A stretch of DNA of 64,000 bases from DATLLJ01 sp035537875. GTDB lineage: Bacteria; Acidobacteriota; Vicinamibacteria; Vicinamibacterales; CAVVIG01. A program made the position numbers and the translations under genes. Under the pieces are notes generated by a model. That model was not told where the DNA came from. It saw only the letters and a list, made by a program, of their open reading frames with translations, and ran no database searches. Position 1 is the stretch's first letter. Every line of letters starts with the position of its first letter. Shown piece by piece: positions 15,270-24,823 of this stretch. The stretch is from positions 8,873 to 72,872 of the forward strand of contig DATLLJ010000024.1 of NCBI GenBank assembly GCA_035537875.1, written 5' to 3'.

Positions 15270-16553
15270 ATGATGCCAACCGAGCCCTTCAAGTCCCAAG
15301 CCTACCGCAGGGTGACGTGGCGGCTCCTGCCCTTCCTCATGCTCTGCTACGTCGTCGCCTACCTCGATCGGGTGAACATCGGCTTCGCGAGACTCGAGAT
15401 GCTGGACGACCTCGGCTTCAGCGACACCGTCTATGGTCTCGGCGCGGGCATGTTCTTCATCGGCTACTTCCTGTTCGAGGTGCCGAGCAATCTGATCCTG
15501 CACAGGGTGGGCGCACGCGTATGGATCGCACGAATCATGATCACATGGGGCGTCGTGTCGGCGCTGTTCATGTTCACCACGTCGCCCGCCGTGTTCTACT
15601 CGCTGCGCTTCCTTCTCGGCGTGGCGGAGGCAGGGTTCTTCCCCGGAATCATCCTGTATTTGACCTACTGGTATCCAAGCGAGCGGCGCGTCCACATGAT
15701 CGCGCTGTTCATGACGGCCGTGCCAGTCGCAGGTGTCTTGGGTGGCCCGCTCTCCGGCTGGATTCTCGAGGCGTTCGATGGTGTCCGCGGGTTGAGAGGC
15801 TGGCAGTGGCTGTTCCTGGTTGAAGCGCTGCCGGCCATCGTCGCGGGACTCGGCGTGATGGCTTATCTCGACGACGGCATTCGATCGGCGACGTGGCTGA
15901 CCGAGGACGAGAAGCGCCTGCTCGAGCGGCGTCTCGACGAGGATCGCGCTTCGGTGCACGTCCATCCGTCGCTGTCCGCCGTGTTTGCGGACCGGCGCAT
16001 CTGGCTTCTGTGCGGCATCTACTTCTGCTACGTGATGGGTCACTACGGCCTCACGTTCTGGCTGCCAGTACTGCTCCAGGCCGCCGGGGTCGAGGGCGCT
16101 CTGCGGATCGGCGTCATGACTGCCATCCCGTATACGGCAGCGATGGTCGCGATGATTCTCATCGGGCGCAACGCGGACAGAAGACGCGAGCGACGCTGGC
16201 ATACGGCGATCCCGATGATCGCCGGCGCAGCCGGCCTGACGGCGAGCGCGCTGGCCGGCGGCAACACGACGGCTGCTATCCTGTGTCTCTCGCTGGGGTC
16301 GGCTGGAGTCTTCAGCGCCGGCCCGGTGTTCTGGGGGCTGCCGACGGCATTTCTCAGCGGCGCCGCGGCGGCCGCCGGCATCGCCGTGATCAACTCGATA
16401 GGAAATCTCGCTGGCTTCGCGAGCCCGTACGTCGTCGGCTGGCTGACGGATCGGACGAGCAGTACCGAGGCCGGGATGTACGCGGTGTCCGCAGCCCTGG
16501 TGGTGGGCGCGCTGGCCGTGCTCGGCATCCCGAGGCGTCTGGTAGAACGGTAG
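15270..16553 (+). CDS. MFS transporter, anion:cation symporter type
   Basis: A 427-residue twelve-helix MFS protein. The first helix region LCYVVAYLDRVNIGFA is the signature of the ACS family (tartrate, galactonate, phthalate carriers), followed by GLGAGMFFIGYFLFEVPSN and RFLLGVAEAGFFPGI. ATG 15270 is chosen because it precedes MPTEPFKSQAYRRVTWRLLPF; a GTG at 15258 would add four residues. It is divergent from the DenD-like gene, suggesting uptake of a sugar acid. Its last 97 bp recur, almost unchanged, at 19585-19681 on the other side of a kinase gene. Confidence 0.88.
   Translation: MMPTEPFKSQAYRRVTWRLLPFLMLCYVVAYLDRVNIGFARLEMLDDLGFSDTVYGLGAGMFFIGYFLFEVPSNLILHRVGARVWIARIMITWGVVSALFMFTTSPAVFYSLRFLLGVAEAGFFPGIILYLTYWYPSERRVHMIALFMTAVPVAGVLGGPLSGWILEAFDGVRGLRGWQWLFLVEALPAIVAGLGVMAYLDDGIRSATWLTEDEKRLLERRLDEDRASVHVHPSLSAVFADRRIWLLCGIYFCYVMGHYGLTFWLPVLLQAAGVEGALRIGVMTAIPYTAAMVAMILIGRNADRRRERRWHTAIPMIAGAAGLTASALAGGNTTAAILCLSLGSAGVFSAGPVFWGLPTAFLSGAAAAAGIAVINSIGNLAGFASPYVVGWLTDRTSSTEAGMYAVSAALVVGALAVLGIPRRLVER
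16441..16537 (+). repeat. 97-bp direct repeat, copy within MFS gene
   Basis: The last coding segment of the MFS gene (GWLTDRTSSTEAGMYAVSA onward) matches 19585-19681 at 94 of 97 positions, same orientation. The two copies are 3.1 kb apart and bracket the second kinase gene. Confidence 0.9.
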
Positions 16554-16661
16554 CGCCCGCCCGCAAGTTGACGCACGATCTGAGGCGACGTGTGCGGGAA
16601 GGATGAGCCGAGCGGAGTCAGAATCTCTCGAAGGGGCCGAGACGAGCGGCGGTTGGAACGC

Positions 16662-19352
16662 TCACTTCTTGAGCGCCGCCGTCCAGTTGAGGACCACCGT
16701 GATCGGCGCCGGCGCTGCTGGCCCCTCAGGTGCCAAGTTGAACAGTAATCGGTTGCCGTCAGGACCGACCTGATAGAAGGAGCCGCCGGTATTTGGTAGA
16801 CGGACACGGAACAGGGACGTGACGACTCCCACGGTAAACGTCTCGCCCTCCGCACTCACGGTCGCAGCCATCAACTGCGTGTTGGGAGACGGGCTCACGT
16901 AAAGGATCTCTTTGCCATCCGGTCGCCAACGCGGCTGGTTTCCGCCACTCGTCGAAACCTGCCATTTGCCTCCAGACGCGCTCGACCCTTTGAACGGAGC
17001 GACGTACACCTCCCCCCGTCCTGATTCATTTGAGACGTACGCAATCCACTTCCCGTCGGGTGAGAATTGTCCCTGAGTCTCGTTGGCCTGCGTTTGAAGA
17101 ACTGGAAACGGTTTCTTGTCGCCAGACATCGGCAGCGCCCAGATGTCATTAGGTGGAGGGCCCTCGTTGTACAGCAGATACCGGCCGTCGGCCGACCAGC
17201 TGGTCGCGATCTCGTCCTTCGTTGTGGCCAGCAACACCTCTTCGACGCCTGCGCCGCTCGCTGCTTTTTGGTACAAGTCGACGCTGCTGTTTCGTGCCGA
17301 GCTGAAGACGATGCGGTCGCCGGCTGGCGACCAGACCGGGTTGGTGTCGAGCGCTGCGTCGAACGTGAAGCGCGTGGCCAGCCCGTCGCGTACAAGATCA
17401 AGAAGCCACAGGTCGCCCAAACGCGTGACCATGGCCTGCCGGCCGTCCGGCGCCAGGGCCAGATTTGCGTTCAGGACCGGCGCGCCGACCGTACCGAGAA
17501 CCGTGCCGGTGCGGTCGAGCCAGGCAAGTTGGGGCCCGGGGCCCGCTGTCCCGGTCTGATATGCCAAGACACCGCTGTGTGAGGCAGCGAAAAACCCGTA
17601 GCTGACGAATGTTTGAATCTGCTCCGCGACGGGAAACGGCTCGCCAGAGAGGACCAGCCGGTCTGGATCGAATGGTTGCGCCATCAGCGTCGTTTCGCGC
17701 AGAAACAGCAGATGACCCTGCGAGTAAACGACGTTCGTCGACACGATGTCGTCCATCACCCGCACGCCTGCGGTCGAATCGAGCGAGCCGACGAAGACCG
17801 GACCTATGGGGTTGTCCGGGCGGGGAATGGCACGGTACACGAAGTGGCGGCCGTCCGGCAAAAAAGCGGGACGCGCGTGGCCGGTTTCGTCCCCTTGGAA
17901 CGCCGTCACCGCGGTCGGGATCCCCCCCGAGGCCGAGACTTTCTGCAGAACAGTGCCACCAGCCGGCGAAAACACGATCACGCCTTGGGGACTCCAGGTC
18001 CCGCTGATTCCAGGTGCTGCATCGCATAGCGTGACGGGCGGACCACCAGAGATATCAATCCTCCTTAACTTTCCGGCGGCGAAGAATCCGAGCGAGCGGC
18101 TGTCCGGCGACCAGAAGGGCGAGGTGCCTTCTTCAGTGCCCGCGAGCCCCTTGGCGGCCAGCGTGTCGAGCGAGCGCACCCAAATCAAGTTGCCACCGCT
18201 CGCATTCCGAGCCACGAAGGCCACCTGCCGACCGTCGGGCGAGACCGCAAGTGGCCCGGCACTCACCGCGGCCTGCAGCTGTGCCGCCAGGCTCCACCCC
18301 TCTGGCGGCAACACGACAAAGCGCGTGGCCTCGACCGAGACGGGAGTGCGGCGCAAGTACACCATCGCGCCAACCGCCAGCGCTCCGACGAGAACGATTG
18401 CCAGCCCCGCAACGAGTGTCCATGCGAGCCGCTCACGCGTTGTCGCCGCCCGCGATTCCGGAATCGCGGCCGTCAGGGCGGGGACGGGACCCGTATGCGA
18501 CGAGAGAGCTTCGAGGGCGAAGGCGAGATCGCGAGCCGACTGGAAGCGTCCTGCTGGCGATTTCTCCAGACACCGCTCGACGATGCGAGACAGCGCTGGT
18601 GGAAGGCGGCGATCGTCATTCGGAAGGTCAGGTGGGATCTCCGTGAGGATTGCCGTGATCGTATCGACGGCTGTCGCCCTGTGAAACGCGCGTTGCCCGG
18701 AGAGCATCTCGTACAGAACCGCACCGAAGGCGAACAGGTCTGCGCGATGATCGGCGGCCTGGCCGCGGAGTTGTTCGGGCGCCATGTAGCCCATCGTGCC
18801 GAGCAGCGTGCCCGCCTGCGTCCCAGCCGGAGACGTCGGCAGATTGCTCACTCCCGCGAGCGTGGCAGTCGTCTCCGTCAGCTTGGCGAGCCCGAAGTCG
18901 AGAATCTTCACACGCCCGTCCGCGGTGACGAACACGTTCTCAGGTTTCACGTCGCGATGGATAATCCCCTTCTCGTGCGCAGCACCGAGACCGTTGGCCA
19001 TTTGAATCGCATATTCGACGGCCTGTCGAACGGGCATCGCCCCGGCATTGAGCCGCTCGCGCAGCGTTTCGCCTTCGAGCAGCTCCGAGACGATGTACGG
19101 CACGCCATCGTGCTGCCCGATGTCATAGACAGCGAGAATATTTGGATGGCTCAGTGCAGCCGCTGCACGCGCTTCCTGCTCGAATCGTTTGAGGCGCTCT
19201 GGATCTGCGGAGAACGCCGACGGCAACAGCTTGATCGCGACGTCCCGGCCAAGACGCGAGTCGCGGGCGCGATAGACCTCGCCCATACCGCCAGCGCCAA
19301 CCGCGCTGATGACTTGATATGGGCCGAAACGAGTACCCTGCGTCACCACCAT
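16662..19352 (-). CDS. Serine/threonine protein kinase with C-terminal PD40 propeller
   Basis: The 896-residue protein has a full Hanks-type kinase (about 12-280): GAGGMGEVYRA, K41, HRDVKPEN (132-139), DFG (152-154), MAPEQ. A single helix at about 315-337 leads to a TolB-like propeller with SPDGRQ, SPDSR and SPDGKWIAYVSNESG repeats, ending VVLNWTAALKK like the other two. It is a membrane receptor-type kinase of unknown ligand. ATG 19352; no clear Shine-Dalgarno. The gene is flanked by direct repeats derived from an MFS gene. Confidence 0.93.
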   Translation of the reverse strand: MVVTQGTRFGPYQVISAVGAGGMGEVYRARDSRLGRDVAIKLLPSAFSADPERLKRFEQEARAAAALSHPNILAVYDIGQHDGVPYIVSELLEGETLRERLNAGAMPVRQAVEYAIQMANGLGAAHEKGIIHRDVKPENVFVTADGRVKILDFGLAKLTETTATLAGVSNLPTSPAGTQAGTLLGTMGYMAPEQLRGQAADHRADLFAFGAVLYEMLSGQRAFHRATAVDTITAILTEIPPDLPNDDRRLPPALSRIVERCLEKSPAGRFQSARDLAFALEALSSHTGPVPALTAAIPESRAATTRERLAWTLVAGLAIVLVGALAVGAMVYLRRTPVSVEATRFVVLPPEGWSLAAQLQAAVSAGPLAVSPDGRQVAFVARNASGGNLIWVRSLDTLAAKGLAGTEEGTSPFWSPDSRSLGFFAAGKLRRIDISGGPPVTLCDAAPGISGTWSPQGVIVFSPAGGTVLQKVSASGGIPTAVTAFQGDETGHARPAFLPDGRHFVYRAIPRPDNPIGPVFVGSLDSTAGVRVMDDIVSTNVVYSQGHLLFLRETTLMAQPFDPDRLVLSGEPFPVAEQIQTFVSYGFFAASHSGVLAYQTGTAGPGPQLAWLDRTGTVLGTVGAPVLNANLALAPDGRQAMVTRLGDLWLLDLVRDGLATRFTFDAALDTNPVWSPAGDRIVFSSARNSSVDLYQKAASGAGVEEVLLATTKDEIATSWSADGRYLLYNEGPPPNDIWALPMSGDKKPFPVLQTQANETQGQFSPDGKWIAYVSNESGRGEVYVAPFKGSSASGGKWQVSTSGGNQPRWRPDGKEILYVSPSPNTQLMAATVSAEGETFTVGVVTSLFRVRLPNTGGSFYQVGPDGNRLLFNLAPEGPAAPAPITVVLNWTAALKK

Positions 19353-19473
19353 CAGTGTTACCGACCCGCGTTCATCGCGGAACCGGGCCGCGAACCGCTG
19401 CCCGTCCCGTTACGAAAGGCTCGGACAAGTACACTGCCCGGACTTGCGGGACGTATGAGCGCGGATCGCGCAG

Positions 19474-19479
19474 ATTATA
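19474..19479 (-). promoter_or_regulatory. Possible -10 box upstream of second kinase
   Basis: TATAAT on the minus strand, with a weak CTGGCA 17 nt upstream, about 120 nt before the kinase start. The same CCTATAAT core occurs before the first kinase. Based on the hexamer match only. Confidence 0.35.
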
Positions 19480-19547
19480 GGTTGCGCGAACCAAATTGCC
19501 AGCAACTTTCGCAGTCCCCAACCAGGCGCCGGGTACAACAGAAGGTC

Positions 19548-19681
19548 ATCGGGCGCAGCGCCGACACCCGCCGCGAGAGACGCCGGCTGACGGATCTGAC
19601 GAGCAGTACCGAGGCCGGGATGTACGCGGTGTCCGCAGCCCTGGTGGTGGGCGCGCTGGCCATGCTCGGTATCCCGAGGCG
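19548..19681 (+). pseudogene. MFS transporter remnant, internally deleted
   Basis: 19548-19586 resembles 16161-16199 of the intact MFS gene (VIGRSADTRRERR versus LIGRNADRRRERR) and is joined directly to a copy of the gene's last 97 bp (LTDLTSSTEAGMYAVSAALV). About 80 codons between the two are gone, and the 5' part of the gene is absent. I infer a duplicate transporter reduced to a stub; the surrounding 19353-19772 has no other gene. Confidence 0.75.
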
Positions 19682-19772
19682 CAGTCAAACAACCCGGGGC
19701 GTCGCACACAGGAGCTGAAGCGTCTCGTCCCGATAAACTAGGCGTGGGTAGCAGGCTTCGTCGCCGACCAGC

Positions 19773-21113
19773 ATGAGTCCACGCCTCCGATTCTTGATCC
19801 CCATCGTGGGGTCGTTTGCGGTGTATCTGGTCCCCCTGGTCGGACCCCATGCCGTCTGGCTCGTCGGAGAAGCGCTGCTGAAGGAGCTGAGCGCCGGCGA
19901 CCGTGAGCCGTGGTGGCTCGTCGCAGATCTGGCACTGGCGATGACGACGCAAGCCGCGCTCGGTGTGATGCTGGCCTGGTCGTTGCGAGGATCCCGCCTT
20001 CGACTGCTGACGTGGCTTCCGACCATCCCGCTGCTGCTGGCCGGGTTGAACGTCGCGTATCTCGTCGCGATCCCGTCCTATTTCCTCATCGAGTCTGACA
20101 CGGCACCGGAAGTGACAGGTTGGAAGGAACACTGCTTCGTCCCGGCCGCTTCGCTCATGCCGCTCAGGACCCCGGTCAACCAACCCGCTGCAGGCGTGCG
20201 TGAATGGTGGGTGCAGCGACCGGACGGGAGTTACGCGCTCCTCCGTCTCCCCGATTGCGCCGTCATTGACGCCGGCCTCCCTTCGCCCACGGTGCAGCCT
20301 GGCGGCCACGTGGACTCCATGCTGGGACTCCAGTTCTCGGCGCCGGGCGGCGCAGCCGTCTTCGAGCGTCTCGTCCCGCGAACGTCGGAGCGAACCTGGT
20401 GGCTGCTCACTGCCCCCGGCACGCCGCTCACGCCGATTGAACCGCCGGACCTCGCGGAAGGCGCACCCATCCTCTCAGACAGCGCTGACGCCGTCGCGTG
20501 GATACGGCGCGTTGAGGGCTCCACTCCCCCGGTGCTCGAACGTGTCACCATTCGCGCGCTCGCACCCTCCCCAGGGCTGGATAGTGTCGACATCCTGCTG
20601 GCGCCGTTCGGTCCCGCCTCCTATACCCTGCTCGGGGTCGACACCGCCGCGCGTGAAGCGATTTTGTGGAGAAACGATCAACCGCTCGTGGTCGGTTTCG
20701 ACGGCGAGAGACGCGACATCCCGTTCGCACCAGTCTCCATCCGGCCCCAGGCTTCAACCTACCTGCGACACCGCGGCGGATGGGTCGCCTGGGATGCCTA
20801 TCGGGACGAGGGTCCATACTGGCTGTCGTGGTCGCTTGCGGCAGGTTCGGGCACAAGCCGGGCGAACAACGGGCGGAGCATCACGTCGGCAGCCGTGGAT
20901 CCGGAGGGAAGACTCATCGCCATGAGCGAGACCACCACGCTCAGCATCGGGACCGCTCGCGATGTCGTGTACGTGATTCGCACGAGCGACGGGGCCGACG
21001 TCTTCCGTGTGGATCTGCCGCGGTACGCCCGGAGCCAGGTCGTGTTCTTCGAGGGCGATCTCTTCGGTTATTCGGACCTCGCTGGCACGCACGTCATGAC
21101 GATTGTCCCTTAG
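19773..21113 (+). CDS. Membrane-anchored hypothetical protein
   Basis: The 446-residue product has three hydrophobic segments near the N-terminus (FLIPIVGSFAVYLVPLVG, a second around 45-70, and LTWLPTIPLLLAGLNVAYLVA) and then an extracytoplasmic beta-rich domain of about 330 residues with short repeats such as WRNDQPLVVGFDG, GGWVAWDAYRDEG and SSAAVDPEGRLIAMSE, which look like propeller blades. No catalytic motif or family recognised. Stand-alone on the plus strand between a kinase and a PD40 protein on the minus strand. Confidence 0.75.
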   Translation: MSPRLRFLIPIVGSFAVYLVPLVGPHAVWLVGEALLKELSAGDREPWWLVADLALAMTTQAALGVMLAWSLRGSRLRLLTWLPTIPLLLAGLNVAYLVAIPSYFLIESDTAPEVTGWKEHCFVPAASLMPLRTPVNQPAAGVREWWVQRPDGSYALLRLPDCAVIDAGLPSPTVQPGGHVDSMLGLQFSAPGGAAVFERLVPRTSERTWWLLTAPGTPLTPIEPPDLAEGAPILSDSADAVAWIRRVEGSTPPVLERVTIRALAPSPGLDSVDILLAPFGPASYTLLGVDTAAREAILWRNDQPLVVGFDGERRDIPFAPVSIRPQASTYLRHRGGWVAWDAYRDEGPYWLSWSLAAGSGTSRANNGRSITSAAVDPEGRLIAMSETTTLSIGTARDVVYVIRTSDGADVFRVDLPRYARSQVVFFEGDLFGYSDLAGTHVMTIVP

Positions 21114-21122
21114 AACTGAGTG

Positions 21123-21167
21123 CAATTCCCCAATCAATTACCCGATTACCCGATTATCCGATTACCC
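21123..21167. repeat. ATTACCCG tandem repeat block, copy 1
   Basis: A 45-bp block containing consecutive 8-bp units of the type ATTACCCG. It is identical at 44 of 45 positions to 23016-23060. On the minus strand it lies just beyond the stop codon of the PD40 gene. Confidence 0.9.
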
Positions 21168-21181
21168 AATTCTCCTAATCA

Positions 21182-22960
21182 CTATGATGATGTCGCCACC
21201 CGGATCGCCCAGATATTCGAGGGCGTCACCGACAGCTGCACGTAGAGCGTCCTGTTATCCGCACTCAAGCGAATCGCTCCGAGATCGCGGGGGACCACCG
21301 ACAGCAGCTCCCGCCGCTCGTTCGACCTGGTGTCGACGAGGAAGATCCGCTTCCTGGCGGAGTCGGGATAGACGATCGTCCGGTTGTCACTGAGCCATCG
21401 GCCGCCGGCGGCCCCTTCGACGATCTGACGGAATGTCTTCGTCTGAACGGAATAGACGAAGATGCCGGCGGGCGCCGCCCGATCGACGAACGCGCGGTTT
21501 CCAGCAATCTGGAGCCCGTCTGGCGACCACGACGTCGCGGAGAAGTACTCGTCCGATCGGCCGATCACGGGCAGTTCCTCGATAACCTGCTCCGCAAACG
21601 GCTTGCGTGGATCGATGACGTACACGTCCCAGGTCGATTCACGCCGCTGCTGGTAGAGAAGCCGGGATCCGTCGGGCGCCCAGAGAATGCCCGATCGGTT
21701 CGCGCCGGGCGTATTCGTCAGTTGCTTGAGGCCTGTGCCGTCAGCGTTGATGGTCCAGACCTCGTAGCTCCCGCTTCGATCGGAGAAGAACGCGATCTGC
21801 CTGCCATCGGGCGACCAGGTAGGCCCGCGATCCCGCGCCGGGTCGTCGGTGAGCCGCCGCCGGCCCGTTCCGTCCGACCGGGAAACGAACAGATCCTCGG
21901 GAGGGCCGGCGGAATAGAACGCGAGGGACTGACCGTCTGGCGAGACGTCGACGGCTGTGGGCGTAATAGATGCGTCGAGGACCGGCGTGAGCGTCCCGAC
22001 AATCCGCCCGGACGCCGCATCGAAACCCACCCGTTCGACCGTCTGATTCAGCGTTTCGTCAATGAACAGCAGGCGCGTGCCGTTCTCGGCAAACGTCATG
22101 TGCGCACGGACTCCATGGCCGCCGCTCGTCAGCTGCTCCGGCGACGTCAGGATCTGACCTGTCACCTCATCGATTCGTACCCGCCAAATCTCGGTGCTCC
22201 CCGAGCGGTCGCTGGAGTAGTACAAATACTTGCCGTCGCGGGACCAGACGGGATTCCAGTCGGTGGCAGCGTCGTCCGTAACTGGAACCGGTTCCGCTCC
22301 GATGGTGGCGCCCGCGTGCGCATAGCCGCCGATTGTCCAGATATCGCGCTGACCACCCTGACCGGCGAATGCCCAGAATGCGATGCGGTGACCGTTCGGC
22401 GACGACCGCGGCTGGACGGCGTCGCCGCTGAAGATGGTCCTCCGTTCCCCAGTCTGGACCCTGACGCCCCGCAAAGTCCCGCGGACGGGGCGCGACAGAG
22501 CGCTGGCAATGATCTGAGCCGTCGAGTAGATGACCTCCGAGCCGTCTGGCGACCATGTCGGGTTGAAGCCTTCCCTCGTCAGGCGCCTGGCCTCTCCTCC
22601 GCTCGCAGGCATCACGTAGAGTCCCCCGTCGTCTCGCTCGGACCGGAAGACCAGCCATCGGCCATCCGGAGAATATTCGGCCTGCCAGTCATCCGATGGC
22701 GAATCGGCCGTGAGGTTGACCAGCGTGCCGTTGGGGCGTCGCATGTAGACGTCCCAGTCGTCGCCGTCCATCCAGCTGAACACCAGCGTCCCATCGGGCG
22801 CAACGCTTGGGAACAGCTCGCGCCCAGCCAGGGCGAGGACCACGGCGGGGGTTTCAGGTGGAGTGGACTGAAGAGCGGGCTGTTGCCCGAGGACCGACGA
22901 CCAGCTTTGGAGGACAACGCACGCCAGCACGCCAACGAGTGCGCAGTGTCGCGAGGGCAT
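21182..22960 (-). CDS. Exported TolB/PD40 propeller protein
   Basis: A 592-residue protein with a signal peptide (to about 26, VLGQQ) and many PD40 repeats: SVAPDGTLVFSW, EYSPDGRWLVFRSE, TWSPDGSEVIYS, TWSPDGRQIAFFSDRSGSYEVW. Unlike the three kinases it lacks a kinase domain. Such proteins are periplasmic scaffolds or binding proteins; a partner cannot be named. ATG 22960 follows AAGGAGG at six bases and is preferred over a TTG six codons earlier. It is bracketed by two nearly identical ATTACCCG repeat blocks. Confidence 0.85.
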   Translation of the reverse strand: MPSRHCALVGVLACVVLQSWSSVLGQQPALQSTPPETPAVVLALAGRELFPSVAPDGTLVFSWMDGDDWDVYMRRPNGTLVNLTADSPSDDWQAEYSPDGRWLVFRSERDDGGLYVMPASGGEARRLTREGFNPTWSPDGSEVIYSTAQIIASALSRPVRGTLRGVRVQTGERRTIFSGDAVQPRSSPNGHRIAFWAFAGQGGQRDIWTIGGYAHAGATIGAEPVPVTDDAATDWNPVWSRDGKYLYYSSDRSGSTEIWRVRIDEVTGQILTSPEQLTSGGHGVRAHMTFAENGTRLLFIDETLNQTVERVGFDAASGRIVGTLTPVLDASITPTAVDVSPDGQSLAFYSAGPPEDLFVSRSDGTGRRRLTDDPARDRGPTWSPDGRQIAFFSDRSGSYEVWTINADGTGLKQLTNTPGANRSGILWAPDGSRLLYQQRRESTWDVYVIDPRKPFAEQVIEELPVIGRSDEYFSATSWSPDGLQIAGNRAFVDRAAPAGIFVYSVQTKTFRQIVEGAAGGRWLSDNRTIVYPDSARKRIFLVDTRSNERRELLSVVPRDLGAIRLSADNRTLYVQLSVTPSNIWAIRVATSS

Positions 22961-23015
22961 CTTCCCCTCCTTCCGCAAGCGATCGGTCTCTTATAGGAGG
23001 GTTCGCGAGCCTTGT

Positions 23016-23060
23016 CAATTCCCCAATCAATTACCCGATTACCCGATTATCCAATTACCC
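23016..23060. repeat. ATTACCCG tandem repeat block, copy 2
   Basis: Matches 21123-21167 at 44 of 45 positions. Further degenerate units extend to about 23080, so the last codons and TAA stop (23070-23072) of the amidohydrolase gene are themselves made of repeat sequence. Confidence 0.9.
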
Positions 23061-23069
23061 GATTGTGTC

Positions 23070-24788
23070 TTACCCGATTGTGTTGTGCACCACCCTGCCG
23101 TCGACGACCGTCAGCACCGACCGAATCTGTTTGATCTGCACTTCGGGCACGGCGAAGTAGTCTCTGTCCAGGACGACCAGATCGGCGAGTCTGCCTGGCT
23201 CGATCGTGCCGATCTTTTCCTCCATCCGGAGAAACCAGCTGTTGGCGCGCGTGAAGAGGCGGAGCGCTTCCTCACGCGTGAGCTGTTGGTCGCCGTTGAC
23301 GCGTGCGCCGAACGAGTTCACGCCCGTCGTCGCAAAATAGATCTGCTGCCACGGGTTGAGCGGAGCGATATGGACGCCGTCGCCCATGATTCCGCACTGA
23401 ATGCCGTGCTCGACAATCATCCGGAACGGCGGCCCGACGACGACTTTCGGGTCCGTCGATGTGACCCAGCGGAAGGCGCCCATCTGAATACCCACGCCGA
23501 GCGCCCGAAGCCGCGTGAGCAGTTCAGGAGTCGCTTCGGGCACGATGTGGACCACCCATCGCAGACCGGTGATATCGAACTCCTTGTTCACAGCTTCGTA
23601 TGCGTCAGTGATCTGCTGGAGCGCCGCGAGGTTCCCGGCGCTGTTCTCGTTGCGCCAGCCGGCTTGCGCCACGAGCCGTTGCGCTTCCCTCCAGACGGCG
23701 CCGCTCCCGAGCGGCGCGGCCCATTCCCCGATGGCCCCCGTCATCATCATGTCGTCGCCGAAAAACTGGAACTGGTTGCGTAGCCGTTCCTTCAGCTCTG
23801 GCAGATCGGGATCGCTCTGGTTGTGCAGGAAGTTCATCTGCAGCCGGATGAACGCCCGGCCCTCTCGGTGGATCGCGTGCCACGAGTCGTACATTCGGTA
23901 GTGATCGAGGTTCGACAGGATCTGGCCCGGGTGCAGCGGTCCGGGCGTCGGGAAGAGGACCTGGTCGAGCCACGCCGTCAGGCCGACACCGGCCGAATAC
24001 GCCATGGCGTCGAGCGTGCTTCTCTTCTTGTCCTCGAAGGTTTGCATCCGGCGCAGATGAAACAGCGCGCTCGATGCGGGACCGACCATTCCACCTGTGA
24101 CCGCCGCGATGACGCCATCGCTCGCGACGTTCACGCGCTGGATGTCCGGATGCACTGGCGGCGCCACGTCCATCGCGTCGAACAGCTTCTTGCCGAGGCT
24201 GTTGGTCACGGCCGGTCCCGTGAAACGCTCGTACAGCAGCACCGGCCGGTCGGGTACCGCCGCGTCGAGCTCCTTCAGCGTCGGGTGGCGATGTTCGGCC
24301 CATTGGTTCGGATGCCACCCGCCCATCGACGTGATCCATTGCCCCTCAGGCACGGCCTTTCGCCGGGCTGCGAGCGTTTCCTGAATCTCTCGAATGGACG
24401 TCGTGTTCTCGAGGATCGTGTGATAACCGGGCCGGTTGGCGAGGCTAACGCCGTGAATGTGCGGTTCGATCAGTCCGGGTACAACCGTGCGGCCTCCGAG
24501 ATCGATCACTCGGGTGTCGGCCGACACCGGCAGCGCCACGTTGCCGACATTCGCAAACCGGCCGTTGCGGATGAGCACGGAGCTCGCGATGGTGTTTCGT
24601 GCGTCCATCGTGTGGACGCGTCCGTTATTCAGCAAGAGGTCGGACGCGGGACCACCAGCTGGCGACAACTGTCCGGCCTGGGCGGCCAACGCCCCCCCCG
24701 GCGACGATCGGCCGGCCGCCACGCCGAGACCCGCCGCGGCAGCCGTGTTGAGAAATCTGCGCCGCGAGATGGTAGGTGCCCTTTGCAT
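23070..24788 (-). CDS. Tat-exported amidohydrolase, YtcJ-like
   Basis: The 572-residue protein starts with a Tat signal (ISRRRFLNTAAAAGLGVAAG) and then reads as an amidohydrolase superfamily TIM barrel: LLLNNGRVHTMD, VVPGLIEPHIHG with the HxH metal pair, and the C-terminal MGDGVHIAPLNPW and EEKIGTIEPGRLADLVVLD. The long insertion between these is typical of the YtcJ/Amidohydro_3 group, which hydrolyse amides or formyl groups of uncertain identity. ATG 24788 precedes the twin arginines. It ends inside a tandem repeat block. Confidence 0.87.
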   Translation of the reverse strand: MQRAPTISRRRFLNTAAAAGLGVAAGRSSPGGALAAQAGQLSPAGGPASDLLLNNGRVHTMDARNTIASSVLIRNGRFANVGNVALPVSADTRVIDLGGRTVVPGLIEPHIHGVSLANRPGYHTILENTTSIREIQETLAARRKAVPEGQWITSMGGWHPNQWAEHRHPTLKELDAAVPDRPVLLYERFTGPAVTNSLGKKLFDAMDVAPPVHPDIQRVNVASDGVIAAVTGGMVGPASSALFHLRRMQTFEDKKRSTLDAMAYSAGVGLTAWLDQVLFPTPGPLHPGQILSNLDHYRMYDSWHAIHREGRAFIRLQMNFLHNQSDPDLPELKERLRNQFQFFGDDMMMTGAIGEWAAPLGSGAVWREAQRLVAQAGWRNENSAGNLAALQQITDAYEAVNKEFDITGLRWVVHIVPEATPELLTRLRALGVGIQMGAFRWVTSTDPKVVVGPPFRMIVEHGIQCGIMGDGVHIAPLNPWQQIYFATTGVNSFGARVNGDQQLTREEALRLFTRANSWFLRMEEKIGTIEPGRLADLVVLDRDYFAVPEVQIKQIRSVLTVVDGRVVHNTIG

Positions 24789-24823
24789 GGCCGCTCTCCG
24801 TGAAGGGGTCGGGAGTCCCGAAC

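Noticed and set aside
21123..23060. Possible CRISPR repeats
   Set aside because: The units are 8 bp and contiguous, without spacers of constant length, and no cas gene is near.
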